A stretch of DNA of 20,318 nt from NCBI GenBank assembly GCA_036003885.1, contig DASYSA010000062.1, forward strand, positions 1 through 20,318, read 5' to 3'. This DNA is from DASYSA01 sp036003885 (lineage in GTDB: Bacteria; Acidobacteriota; Blastocatellia; UBA7656). Both the position numbers and the translations under genes were made by a program. The notes beneath the pieces are model-generated. The model made no database searches, was not told the DNA's origin, and saw only the letters and a program-made list of their open reading frames with translations. Positions 6,913 to 13,932 of this stretch are shown here, piece by piece. Each line of letters opens with the position of its first letter. The first letter of the stretch is position 1.

Positions 6913-8952
6913 ATGATGACAGCCCGAAGCTTTTCGAAAGTCTTTTTCGGCGTGTGCTGGCTTTCGGTACTGGTGCTGGCAGTAAATGGAGCTGAGCTAA
7001 ACAATGGAACGATCAGACTGGAACTGGGCACTGACCCCAATGGCGTTCCATTCATTCAACAAGGAGTATGGGTGGATTCGGGTATACAGGCTTTTGCCGA
7101 TGTCGGCTCGCCGGACGGGCTTGCGTCGTGGGTGCCGGAGCGTTTCATCTCCGATCACATGCACGGTCCGGTCTTTTGGCGCCTGACGAGCGATGCGAAC
7201 TTCCTGCGCGGCGAGGCTACACGCACCCTTCCCGGCGGACTGAGAGTAACCTGGGTAGCGGAGCTTGCAAAGGAAGGATCGCTGTTTCGGCTGCACGTCC
7301 GCATGAAAAACATCGGCAAGGAAGCGATGGACATAGAATGGTTCCCTGCGTGGGTGGCGACCCTCGACCTGGGTGGCGGCAACACCTATGCGCGCTGGTG
7401 GCGAGCCCTGAGTTTCAAGCACGGGGAAGACGTGCTGAAGACTGTGGACCGGGTAAAACTCGGCAGCCGGCTGCATAGTTCGGACGACGAGGAGAACGGA
7501 GCTAACCCATACTGGCTGGTTGGCGGAAACAATGGACAGATCTATTTCGGCGTGGAGTGGTGCGGAGGCTGGGAGGCCAAGATCAGAGACGCTGGCGGCA
7601 ATGCTTCAATTTCGGTTCGCCTGCCACAGGATGAGACGCAGTTAGTGCTGGCACCCGGAGATCTGATAGATGGACCCGCGGTCCTCGTCGTGCCGACCCG
7701 GGAGCAGGACGACATTTCGAATCGCCGGTCATGGATGAGTCAGCGATTGGGACTGGCGCAGAGCCTCTACCCTGGGCCGAGCCCGTCCTTTCCTCTGACG
7801 TACAATCACTGGTACAGCATTCAGTTCGACGTAGACTCGGCATTCCTGAGGCGCCAGATCGGCGCGATGGATCCCTATGGCTTCGACGCGTTCATAGTTG
7901 ATGCCGGCTGGTATGAGAAGGTCGGCGAGTGGAACCCGGCGGCAACCAAGTTTCAGGATGGCGAGTTTGAAGAGATTCTTCTGGACATCAGCGCTCGCGG
8001 AGTCACGCCGGGCCTCTGGTCGTGTCCTCAGTTCATCAGCACGACCGAAGAGGTGTTGCCCGAAGAGTTGGACGACCCTCCTCACTTCGAGCCGTTCATC
8101 GGCGGCTATTCGCTCGATCTTGCCAACAGCGATTTTTCGAGCATGCTGCAGGGCCACGTGGGTGAGCTCCGCGAGCGCTATTCAATCGGTTGGTGGAAGT
8201 ATGATCAGCCTCTATTTCGGGAAGAGTCGCGAGGGGGTGCGATGAAGAATGTCGTTGCCTACCAGAATGCCTTGCGGAACGTCAGGAAGGCCAATCCGGA
8301 CCTCTCGATAGAGGGCTGTCTTAACGGCGGCCGAATGATCAATGAGCTTACCCAGCTCCTGACCCAGACGATGTGGATTCGAGACGGCTCAAAGAAGGGA
8401 CTGGCTCACGCGCGGCAAAACCTGGAAGTCGGACTGGGCGCGCTGGAGTTCATGTTCCCATGGTCAGTCTCTCGCTGGACAAGCAATCTCGACGACCTGG
8501 ACCCTGAGGACGTGGAGCTCACAAAGTTGTATTGCCGCAGCGCCATGATGGGAGTCTGGGGAATCTCTTCCGACCTCTCCAGGATAGGAGAGGACCAGCA
8601 GCGAATCATTGTGAAGGAGATTCAACGTTACCGGCTGTTGAACGCTATAAAACAGGACTTCCTTTATGAAGTGCGGCCTCCTGAGAATGGAGCGGAGACG
8701 GCGGGCGTTACCTACTACAGCGCCGACCAGCGGAAAGCTGGAGTCCTGCTCTACCGATACGATCGCGAAGGGGCGTTCACTCCCAAAGTTCGCTTCTGGA
8801 ACCTTCAGCCCGCGACGACGTATCAAGTGCGAGATGTGGACCTGGGCACCAAGACCAGGATGACCGGAAAGAACCTGATGAAAAAGGGGGTCTCGGTTTC
8901 ATTCAGCTCGGAACGCCAGTCGGCAATGCTGTTTCTGGATCCGATGCCGTAG
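6913..8952 (+). CDS. Secreted alpha-galactosidase (melibiase-type, GH36/GH27 clan)
   Basis: A 679-residue glycoside hydrolase predicted to release terminal alpha-galactose from oligosaccharides or plant galactomannan outside the cytoplasm. A signal peptide is evident: basic start, hydrophobic VFFGVCWLSVLVLAV, probable cleavage after NGA (residue 27). Residues 28 to about 300 look like the N-terminal beta-sandwich. The catalytic barrel follows, with AFIVDAGWYEKVGEWNP, then GWWKYDQPLF with Asp431 as the likely nucleophile. EGCLNGGR (467-474) and MWIRDGS with Asp491 as probable acid/base complete the CxxGGR...WxxD pattern of this clan. A C-terminal beta domain ends the protein. It is preceded by TGGAGGT 7 nt before tandem ATGs at 6913 and 6916. 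No sugar transporter or regulator is adjacent. The alpha-galactosidase assignment rests on motifs; a related specificity is possible. Confidence 0.88.
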   Translation: MMTARSFSKVFFGVCWLSVLVLAVNGAELNNGTIRLELGTDPNGVPFIQQGVWVDSGIQAFADVGSPDGLASWVPERFISDHMHGPVFWRLTSDANFLRGEATRTLPGGLRVTWVAELAKEGSLFRLHVRMKNIGKEAMDIEWFPAWVATLDLGGGNTYARWWRALSFKHGEDVLKTVDRVKLGSRLHSSDDEENGANPYWLVGGNNGQIYFGVEWCGGWEAKIRDAGGNASISVRLPQDETQLVLAPGDLIDGPAVLVVPTREQDDISNRRSWMSQRLGLAQSLYPGPSPSFPLTYNHWYSIQFDVDSAFLRRQIGAMDPYGFDAFIVDAGWYEKVGEWNPAATKFQDGEFEEILLDISARGVTPGLWSCPQFISTTEEVLPEELDDPPHFEPFIGGYSLDLANSDFSSMLQGHVGELRERYSIGWWKYDQPLFREESRGGAMKNVVAYQNALRNVRKANPDLSIEGCLNGGRMINELTQLLTQTMWIRDGSKKGLAHARQNLEVGLGALEFMFPWSVSRWTSNLDDLDPEDVELTKLYCRSAMMGVWGISSDLSRIGEDQQRIIVKEIQRYRLLNAIKQDFLYEVRPPENGAETAGVTYYSADQRKAGVLLYRYDREGAFTPKVRFWNLQPATTYQVRDVDLGTKTRMTGKNLMKKGVSVSFSSERQSAMLFLDPMP

Positions 8953-9287
8953 TCGCAACGCTCAGGGACTCTGAGCCGGGCAGTTTTGCCACGAACACAT
9001 AAGAGAATCGTCGGGCGGATCCTGGCGTCCAGCGTATTGGAGGCATACGCGGTGTTAACTAATGATGCGTAGTTCATCCGTGCAGGAGCGGCTGGTGAAC
9101 GGAGTCAACATGGCTCTGGGGTCCGATCTGAGGATCAATCAGACTCTGCGAGTCCGTCGTAGCGGACCGATATCCGGCAGCATATGGCGCTCTCTTCACT
9201 GTACTTCCAAAGCGAAGGACCGCCTCCACGCATGGGAATAACGCTTGCTACTCCGACTTAGACAACAAGAACCAAGAGGAGGAAGCA
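8953..9287. other. 335-bp intergenic region, mostly featureless
   Basis: Besides the hairpin just after the stop codon, it contains a perfect 6-bp hairpin GCGTAT-TGGAGGC-ATACGC (9032-9050) and a 5-bp hairpin around GTCCG-TCGTAG-CGGAC. A 59-codon frame at 9062-9241 has tandem ATGs but no Shine-Dalgarno at a sensible distance, and its translation shows no domain, hydrophobic helix or composition typical of a real protein. I see no clear promoter for the cytochrome gene at 9288. Confidence 0.5.
8960..8987 (+). terminator. Weak hairpin terminator candidate after the alpha-galactosidase
   Basis: A perfect 6-bp stem GCTCAG-GGACT-CTGAGC starts 8 nt after the stop codon at 8950-8952. It is followed by CGGGCAG and only four T residues, so intrinsic termination would be weak. 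It could equally be a transcript-end stabiliser. Confidence 0.35.
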
Positions 9288-9869
9288 ATGAACCGCATAG
9301 CCAAGATAGGAATTCTGTGTGCCACGGTATCGTTGTTCGTCGCACTTTCAGTCTCAACAGCCAGCCAGACGAAAAGTGCACCATCGGCTCCGGGTCTCGA
9401 CGAACAGAAGAGAATTCAGAAGGGATTCGAAATAGCCCCGGTTCCCCTCGACTTCAAAGTCAAGGACCGGAATCGGGTCGGGCTTGGTAGCTATATCGTC
9501 AATGCGCAAGCAGCGTGCAATGACTGCCACACCTGTCCCTCGTACGAACCTGGGCACGATCCGTTCGCGGGCGGTGATGGCAAGATCAATGCTGCGAACT
9601 ACCTGGCCGGAGGAGTGCCCTTCCCTGGAGGTATCGTCTCAGCTAACATCACGCCGGATGTATCCGGAAAACCCGCCGGTCTGGAGTTCGAAGAGTACCT
9701 CCAATTGATTAGAACGGGCCACGACCCCGACGAGCCGGACGAGATCCTGCAGGTGATGCCCTGGCCTATTTTCCGAAACATGAACGACAACGACATTCAC
9801 GCGATCTATGACTACCTGAGCTCCATTCCGCATGCCGAGCCTGGCAGTTGCAACCGCCCGGGTCAATGA
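9288..9869 (+). CDS. Periplasmic monoheme cytochrome c
   Basis: A 193-residue exported c-type cytochrome, likely a periplasmic electron carrier or dehydrogenase partner. It starts at ATG 9288 after a strong GAGGAGG (6 nt upstream). The signal peptide runs through IGILCATVSLFVALSVSTA, with cleavage near residue 25. The heme-binding motif CNDCH is at 77-81, in the usual setting GLGSYIVNAQAACNDCHTCP. The distal ligand is probably Met157 in VMPWPIF, followed by the typical closing helix NDNDIHAIYDYLSSIP. The segment SANITPDVSG...EYLQLIRTGHDP matches cytochrome c modules found with alcohol/aldehyde dehydrogenases. Only one CXXCH is present. The aldehyde dehydrogenase lies 551 bp downstream, too far to call an operon; a redox link to an unseen quinoprotein is speculation. 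Confidence 0.9.
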   Translation: MNRIAKIGILCATVSLFVALSVSTASQTKSAPSAPGLDEQKRIQKGFEIAPVPLDFKVKDRNRVGLGSYIVNAQAACNDCHTCPSYEPGHDPFAGGDGKINAANYLAGGVPFPGGIVSANITPDVSGKPAGLEFEEYLQLIRTGHDPDEPDEILQVMPWPIFRNMNDNDIHAIYDYLSSIPHAEPGSCNRPGQ

Positions 9870-9898
9870 ACGTTCGGTGAGTCTCCAGAGCGACACAC

Positions 9899-9944
9899 GG
9901 TCAGGAACCGATTCGTACCCGGGTGGGGACGAATCGGCCTGACC
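9899..9944 (+). terminator. Very stable hairpin downstream of the cytochrome gene
   Basis: GGTCAGG (9899-9905) pairs with CCTGACC (9938-9944), and directly inside, after a 2-nt AA bulge, CCGATTCGT (9908-9916) pairs with ACGAATCGG (9929-9937). That gives 16 perfect base pairs around a 12-nt loop. A second hairpin TCTGAC-TCGCGT-GTCAGA follows at 9953-9970. No T-tract follows either, so this may protect the 3' end or act with Rho rather than be a classical intrinsic terminator. Confidence 0.5.
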
Positions 9945-9993
9945 ATAGGTAATCTGACTCGCGTGTCAGACCGGATCCAGTTGCCCGGCTGGG

Positions 9994-10284
9994 GTGCGCG
10001 TAACGATTTTGGTGGGTGGAACATCCGTTCTCATTAACACCTCATCTTCAGTGAGGTGCCCTTGGCTCGACGGATCTCGGAACCGTTTTAACGGTTTAGG
10101 CTCACGGAATCCGGAGACTTTGAAGCTGAAAGACGACCGCGAGAGGAAACCGTTGAAACGGTTTGGGGATCGTCCGGTCGAGGGGCACCTCACTGAAGTG
10201 ATGGTGTTAGTGAGACAGCTCGCGGTGAATCTCTTTTCGCGACGGACAACCCTCAGCAGTCTCGCCCAAAATCGTGACGCGCAC
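9994..10284. repeat. Outer 19-bp inverted repeat enclosing hairpin element copy 1
   Basis: GTGCGCGTAACGATTTTGG at 9994-10012 and CCAAAATCGTGACGCGCAC at 10266-10284 are inverted copies with one mismatch, 253 bp apart. They bracket the hairpin element at 10029-10215 asymmetrically (16 nt on the left, 50 nt on the right). The pair is absent around the second element copy, so it is either a separate, older inverted repeat into which the element inserted, or a locus-specific extension. Confidence 0.55.
10029..10215. mobile_element. Nested-hairpin inverted-repeat element, copy 1 (MITE-like)
   Basis: This 187-bp non-coding element runs from TCTCATTAAC to GTTAGTGAGA. Each end carries an imperfect small hairpin (left around CTTCAGTGAGGTG, right around CACCTCACTGAAGTGA), and further in each side carries the palindrome AAACCGTTNNAACGGTTT (10081-10097 and 10147-10164). 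The two halves are imperfectly complementary, so it can fold as one long stem or four small hairpins. It shares termini, order of parts and both palindromes with the copy at 13638-13852, but the central spacer differs. No target duplication is evident. It encodes no protein. Calling it mobile is inference from two dispersed copies. Confidence 0.6.
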
Positions 10285-10420
10285 TCGCTCGGCCGCCGGA
10301 GCTAGAACTCGCCCCGGAATGATAGTATTATTGCGTTGCTCTTACCCTGACATTGACGCTCTATGCCTGACGGGGATTGCTTTACGGGCTTTTGCGTCAG
10401 CCGAAAGAAAGGAGCACACA
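10216..10420. other. Upstream region of the aldehyde dehydrogenase
   Basis: Apart from the right arm of the outer inverted repeat (10266-10284), this stretch shows a TTGACG hexamer at 10353-10358 with only a poor -10 match (ATTGCT, 17 nt on), so the promoter remains unclear. AAGGAG lies 6 nt before the start codon at 10421. The coding frame is open upstream to 10274, but that extension has low-complexity, non-homologous character and I do not include it. Confidence 0.4.
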
Positions 10421-11950
10421 ATGAACGCGAAGGTCGGTTCTACTGACACGCGGACCTCGGAGATAGTCTCCATCAACCCCGCTACGCTCGAAGAACTGGG
10501 GCGATTCCCCGTCGATTCGCCGGCGAAAGTCAGCGCGGCAGTCGCTCGAGCCAGAGCAGCTCAGCCTCAATGGCGGGCGTTGTCGTTTCGGAATCGAGCG
10601 CGCTACATCCTGAAGGTCCGCCGCGCCCTCTACGAGCGGCAAAACGAAATCATCAGCATCATCTCCGACGAAACAGGCAAGCCGTCATTCGAGGCGCTGT
10701 CGACCGAACTGTTTCCGATAGCGGATCTGATGACTCACTTCGCATCTAAATCTGAAAAGATTCTCCGGGATGAGCGCTTCACGCTGGCGGTGTTTCGCAA
10801 TAAGCGCTCGGCAATAAGCTATGAGCCGCTCGGCGTCGTCGGGATCATTAGCCCGTGGAACTTTCCCTTCGCGATTCCGACCGGCGAGGTAGTGATGGCG
10901 CTAATGGCGGGCAATGCGGTCGTGCTCAAGCCTTCCGAGCTGACGCCGTTGGTGGGCGATGCCATCAAGCGGTTGTTTGCGGGCGCCGGTTTTCCTGAAG
11001 GCGTCTTTGAGGTCGTTCAGGGCGATGGCTCGACCGGCGCAGCGCTCGTCGACTCGACTGTCGACAAGATCTTCTTCACCGGCTCGGTGCGCACTGGAAA
11101 GAGAATCGCCGAGGCCGCGGCTAAGAGGTTGCTGCCGGTAGTTCTGGAACTAGGCGGCAAAGACCCGATGATCGTCTGCGAAGACGCGCCCTTCGAACGC
11201 ACCGTAAAGGGCGCGGTGTGGGGTGCTTTCGCGAACTGCGGTCAGGTCTGTGCCTCGGTGGAAAGGCTCTACGTTGTTGAACCGATCGCCGACAAGTTCA
11301 TTTCATCGGTGGTGGATGAGGTCAAGAAGCTCAGGCAGGGTCCGCCTTCGGGATGCACAACCGACATCGGCCCCCTGATAAACCAGAGTCAGTTGAATAT
11401 CGTCACGGAACACATCGCCGACGCTGTGGCCCGGGGTGCGAGGGTGCTTACCGGGGGACGGAGGCGCGACGACCTGGAAGGATACTTCTTCGAGCCGACG
11501 GTTCTGGTCGATGTGAACAGTTCGATGAAGGTGATGACTGAGGAGACATTTGGCCCCGTGCTCCCGATAATGGTCGTCAAAGACGAAGAGGAAGCCATCC
11601 GTGAAGCGAACAACAGCCGCTATGGGTTGTTGGCTTCGGTGTGGACCAAAGACAACGAACGAGGCCGCCGCATTGCGCGAAGGATTGAAGCGGGCTCGGT
11701 GATCGTCAACGACGCGCTCTACACTCATGGCGCGGCGCAGACTCCGTGGTTCGGGGTTAAGGAAAGCGGGCTCGGAGTAACTCATGGCAGCGCCGGGTTG
11801 TACGAGTTTGTCCGGATGAAGCATGTGAATTGGGACTTGATGCCGCTCAAGAGCGACTGGTGGTGGTTCCCCTACACCGATGTCTGGTACGGGAGGTTCA
11901 AGACCTTGATGAAGGTGCTGTATCGATGGGGACTCAGAAAAATTGTTTAG
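10421..11950 (+). CDS. NAD(P)-dependent aldehyde dehydrogenase
   Basis: A 509-residue aldehyde dehydrogenase superfamily enzyme oxidising an aldehyde to the carboxylic acid. The start is ATG 10421, preceded by AAGGAG at 6 nt. Cofactor-domain motifs are VVGIISPWNFPFAIPTGEV and VVLKPSELTP; the FFTGSVRTGKRI loop follows. The general base is Glu243 in LELGGKDP and the nucleophile Cys277 in NCGQVCASVER. The late motif ETFGPVLPI is also intact. After the usual end (about residue 470) comes an aromatic-rich tail including KSDWWWFPYTDVWYG and ending LYRWGLRKIV, which may contact membrane or lipid, suggesting a hydrophobic aldehyde substrate. The acyl-CoA synthetase gene starts 138 bp downstream, so the pair could convert a fatty aldehyde to acyl-CoA. 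The substrate is inference; a semialdehyde is the main alternative. Confidence 0.93.
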   Translation: MNAKVGSTDTRTSEIVSINPATLEELGRFPVDSPAKVSAAVARARAAQPQWRALSFRNRARYILKVRRALYERQNEIISIISDETGKPSFEALSTELFPIADLMTHFASKSEKILRDERFTLAVFRNKRSAISYEPLGVVGIISPWNFPFAIPTGEVVMALMAGNAVVLKPSELTPLVGDAIKRLFAGAGFPEGVFEVVQGDGSTGAALVDSTVDKIFFTGSVRTGKRIAEAAAKRLLPVVLELGGKDPMIVCEDAPFERTVKGAVWGAFANCGQVCASVERLYVVEPIADKFISSVVDEVKKLRQGPPSGCTTDIGPLINQSQLNIVTEHIADAVARGARVLTGGRRRDDLEGYFFEPTVLVDVNSSMKVMTEETFGPVLPIMVVKDEEEAIREANNSRYGLLASVWTKDNERGRRIARRIEAGSVIVNDALYTHGAAQTPWFGVKESGLGVTHGSAGLYEFVRMKHVNWDLMPLKSDWWWFPYTDVWYGRFKTLMKVLYRWGLRKIV

Positions 11951-12049
11951 CGTTTCGCGTTTGTCGTTTCGCGTTCTCTCACGAGAGAACTGCACTAAAT
12001 CGGGATCGGCGATCGTAGCGCCAGAACGCGAAACGCGAAACGCGAAACG
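11951..12049. repeat. Inverted heptamer array (CGCGAAA units) starting right after a stop codon
   Basis: The left arm at 11951-11977 (CGTTTCGCGTTT, GT, CGTTTCGCGTTCT) and the right arm at 12023-12049 (AGAACGCGAAA followed by further CGCGAAA units) are complementary over 27 bp with about two mismatches. The right arm is a tandem run of CGCGAAA. The left arm begins at the first base after the aldehyde dehydrogenase stop codon. Within the loop side is a hairpin GTTCTCT-CACG-AGAGAAC (11973-11990). It may end or stabilise the upstream transcript; no T-tract follows. Confidence 0.65.
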
Positions 12050-12088
12050 TCTCTTCCCCCTCCCAATCACTTTAGCTAAGATCATCAC

Positions 12089-13648
12089 GTGACTATCGGA
12101 TCGTTCGCCAGCGTCGGGGAGCTTTTCGAAACCCGAGCCCGCCAATCACCTCATAAAGAATTTCTGTTCTCGGAGGCTACTGGAGAGTCCTTCACGTACC
12201 AGGAGTTCGACCGAGCGGTCAGCCATGCAGCCGGCCTGCTTCTCTCTCGTGGAGTGAAGAAACGTGACCGCGTCAGCCTCTTTCTGACCAACAGGGTCGA
12301 GTATCTCATCCTTTATTTTGCCTGTTTCAAGATCGGTGCCTGGGCCGGGCCGGTTAACGCTCTTCTCAAATCGCATGAGGTTGAATTCATCATCCGCAAT
12401 TCTGAAGCGGAGACGGTTGTCACTCAGACCGACCTTTACGCCGTAGTGGCCGAGTGCCGGCCAAACATCGCTTCGCTGCGAAATGTGATAGTGATCGACG
12501 ATTCACCGGGCGATGCAACTGTTCGGTATTCGGTTCCCACCAGGGACCAATTGCTCGCCGCCGAACACCAGCTACCGGACGCCGGAATCTCAATCGAAGA
12601 TGAAGCAGTCATCATCTACACCTCGGGGACCACCGGCAAGCCGAAGGGAGTGCTGCTCACGCACGGCAATCTTCTGAGCAACGCTCAACAAATCGCGGAG
12701 TGGCTTCACCTCACGTCAGCCGATCGCGCACTGATGGTAATGCCGCTGTTTCATGTGAACGCGCTGATGACCACGTGCCTTGCCGCGCTGTGGGTCGGGG
12801 GGAGCGTTGTGCTTGCGCCTCGCTTCAGCGCAACGCGGCATTGGGAGATCATTTCGCGGTGCGAGGTGACCTACTTTGGGTCGGTAGCGACGATGCTTTC
12901 GCTGTTGAACCACACGTATCCCGAGGGATTGCCGGTTGGAGTTGACGCGAGCAGGTTGCGCTTCGCGTTATGCGGGTCGGCGCCGGTGCCGGTTGAAGTC
13001 CTCAAGAAATACGAAGCCCTGTTTGATTGCCCGGTAGTAGAAGGCTACGGACTCTCTGAGTCGACCTGTCGTTCTACATTCAATCCGCCCGACGAGCGGA
13101 GGAGACCGGGTTCCGTTGGGCTTGCGATAGGGAATGAGATCAGGATTTTCGATGACGCGGATCGCGAGCTCGAACCAGGTCAGATAGGTGAGATTGTCTT
13201 GCGTGGGCCGAACCTAATGAAGGGCTACTATCGTAACGACGAAGCGACGGTTGATGCATTTCGATCTGGTTGGTTTCACACAGGAGATCTGGGTTACCGC
13301 GACGACGAGGGTTTCATTTACGTCGTCGATCGCAAGAGCGACATGATCATACGTGGCGGCGAAAACGTCTATCCTCGTGAGACCGACGAAGTGCTCTACC
13401 AGCATCCCAAGATCAGAGATGCGGCGACGGTGGGCATCGCAAATGAGTTATACGGCGAAGAGGTGAAGTCGTTCGTGGTGCTTCGTGACGGAGCTAAAGC
13501 GACCGAGGACGAGATTATCGAGTTCTGCCGGCAACAGCTTGCCGACTTCAAGTGTCCCAAGACGGTCGAGTTTCTGGAGGAGATTCCAAAAGGTCCGACG
13601 GGTAAGCTACTCAAGCGCGAGCTGGTCTCAAGAAATATATCTCATTAA
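12089..13648 (+). CDS. AMP-forming acyl-CoA synthetase (fatty-acid-CoA ligase type)
   Basis: A 519-residue member of the AMP-binding (ANL) superfamily, activating a carboxylic acid to acyl-AMP and then acyl-CoA. The P-loop-like motif YTSGTTGKPKG begins at Tyr177. The A4/A5 region includes MPLFHVNALMTTC and GYGLSEST (319-326), with the ATP-binding GWFHTGDLGYRDDEGFIYVV, hinge DRKSDMIIRGGENVYP, and catalytic Lys506 in GPTGKLLKRE. Length and motif order are normal for medium/long-chain fatty acid ligases, but the acid cannot be read from sequence. The start is GTG 12089 with no obvious Shine-Dalgarno. The last codons TCT CAT TAA lie inside the left end of the hairpin element at 13638-13852, so the native C-terminus may have been altered. 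It likely works with the upstream aldehyde dehydrogenase. Confidence 0.93.
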   Translation: MTIGSFASVGELFETRARQSPHKEFLFSEATGESFTYQEFDRAVSHAAGLLLSRGVKKRDRVSLFLTNRVEYLILYFACFKIGAWAGPVNALLKSHEVEFIIRNSEAETVVTQTDLYAVVAECRPNIASLRNVIVIDDSPGDATVRYSVPTRDQLLAAEHQLPDAGISIEDEAVIIYTSGTTGKPKGVLLTHGNLLSNAQQIAEWLHLTSADRALMVMPLFHVNALMTTCLAALWVGGSVVLAPRFSATRHWEIISRCEVTYFGSVATMLSLLNHTYPEGLPVGVDASRLRFALCGSAPVPVEVLKKYEALFDCPVVEGYGLSESTCRSTFNPPDERRRPGSVGLAIGNEIRIFDDADRELEPGQIGEIVLRGPNLMKGYYRNDEATVDAFRSGWFHTGDLGYRDDEGFIYVVDRKSDMIIRGGENVYPRETDEVLYQHPKIRDAATVGIANELYGEEVKSFVVLRDGAKATEDEIIEFCRQQLADFKCPKTVEFLEEIPKGPTGKLLKRELVSRNISH

Positions 13649-13852
13649 CACCCCACTTCAGTGGGTGTCTGGCGGGGCGACAGGCTCGTCTGGAAACCGT
13701 TTTAACGGTTTTTGATTCCGTCCAAGATGATCTCAACCTTCAGTCAGGAATCTGCGCGGAACCCGGCAGCTACCAAACGCGGAAACCGTTAAAACGGTTA
13801 CAGCGCTCGCCGGGGACAGACACACCCACTGAAGTGGGGTGTTAATGAGATA
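13638..13852. mobile_element. Nested-hairpin inverted-repeat element, copy 2 (MITE-like)
   Basis: This 215-bp element begins TATCTCATTAACACC and ends GGTGTTAATGAGATA. The terminal inverted repeats are near perfect for about 30 bp and contain their own hairpin (CCCACT-TC-AGTGGG left, CCCACTGAAGTGGG right). Inner palindromes AAACCGTTTTAACGGTTT (13694-13711) and AAACCGTTAAAACGGTT (13783-13799) flank a spacer of about 70 bp. The outermost TA on each side could be a TA target duplication or part of the repeat; copy 1 lacks it. It lies between convergent acyl-CoA synthetase and SixA genes, supplies the synthetase stop codon, and leaves 80 unremarkable bp to the SixA end. Confidence 0.65.
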
Positions 13853-13932
13853 ATGTGGCGGCCACCACTGTCGTGCGGCGGACGAGCACATATACCAGAT
13901 TGACATCGGCTGACTACCAGACGACATCCGTG

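Noticed and set aside
9062..9241. 59-codon ORF with tandem ATG before the cytochrome gene
   Set aside because: No properly spaced Shine-Dalgarno, no hydrophobic segment or recognisable motif, and ends 46 bp before a gene with its own strong site.
10274..10420. N-terminal extension of the aldehyde dehydrogenase by 49 codons
   Set aside because: Homology begins after Met at 10421, which has AAGGAG at 6 nt; the extension would start inside the outer inverted repeat.
10029..13852. CRISPR-like interpretation of the repeated AAACCGTT palindromes
   Set aside because: Only two palindromes per locus, no regular spacers and no cas genes.
13638..13852. TA target-site duplication as proof of an IS630/Tc1-type origin
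   Set aside because: TA flanks copy 2 only and is ambiguous with the inverted repeat itself; copy 1 is flanked by GT and CA.
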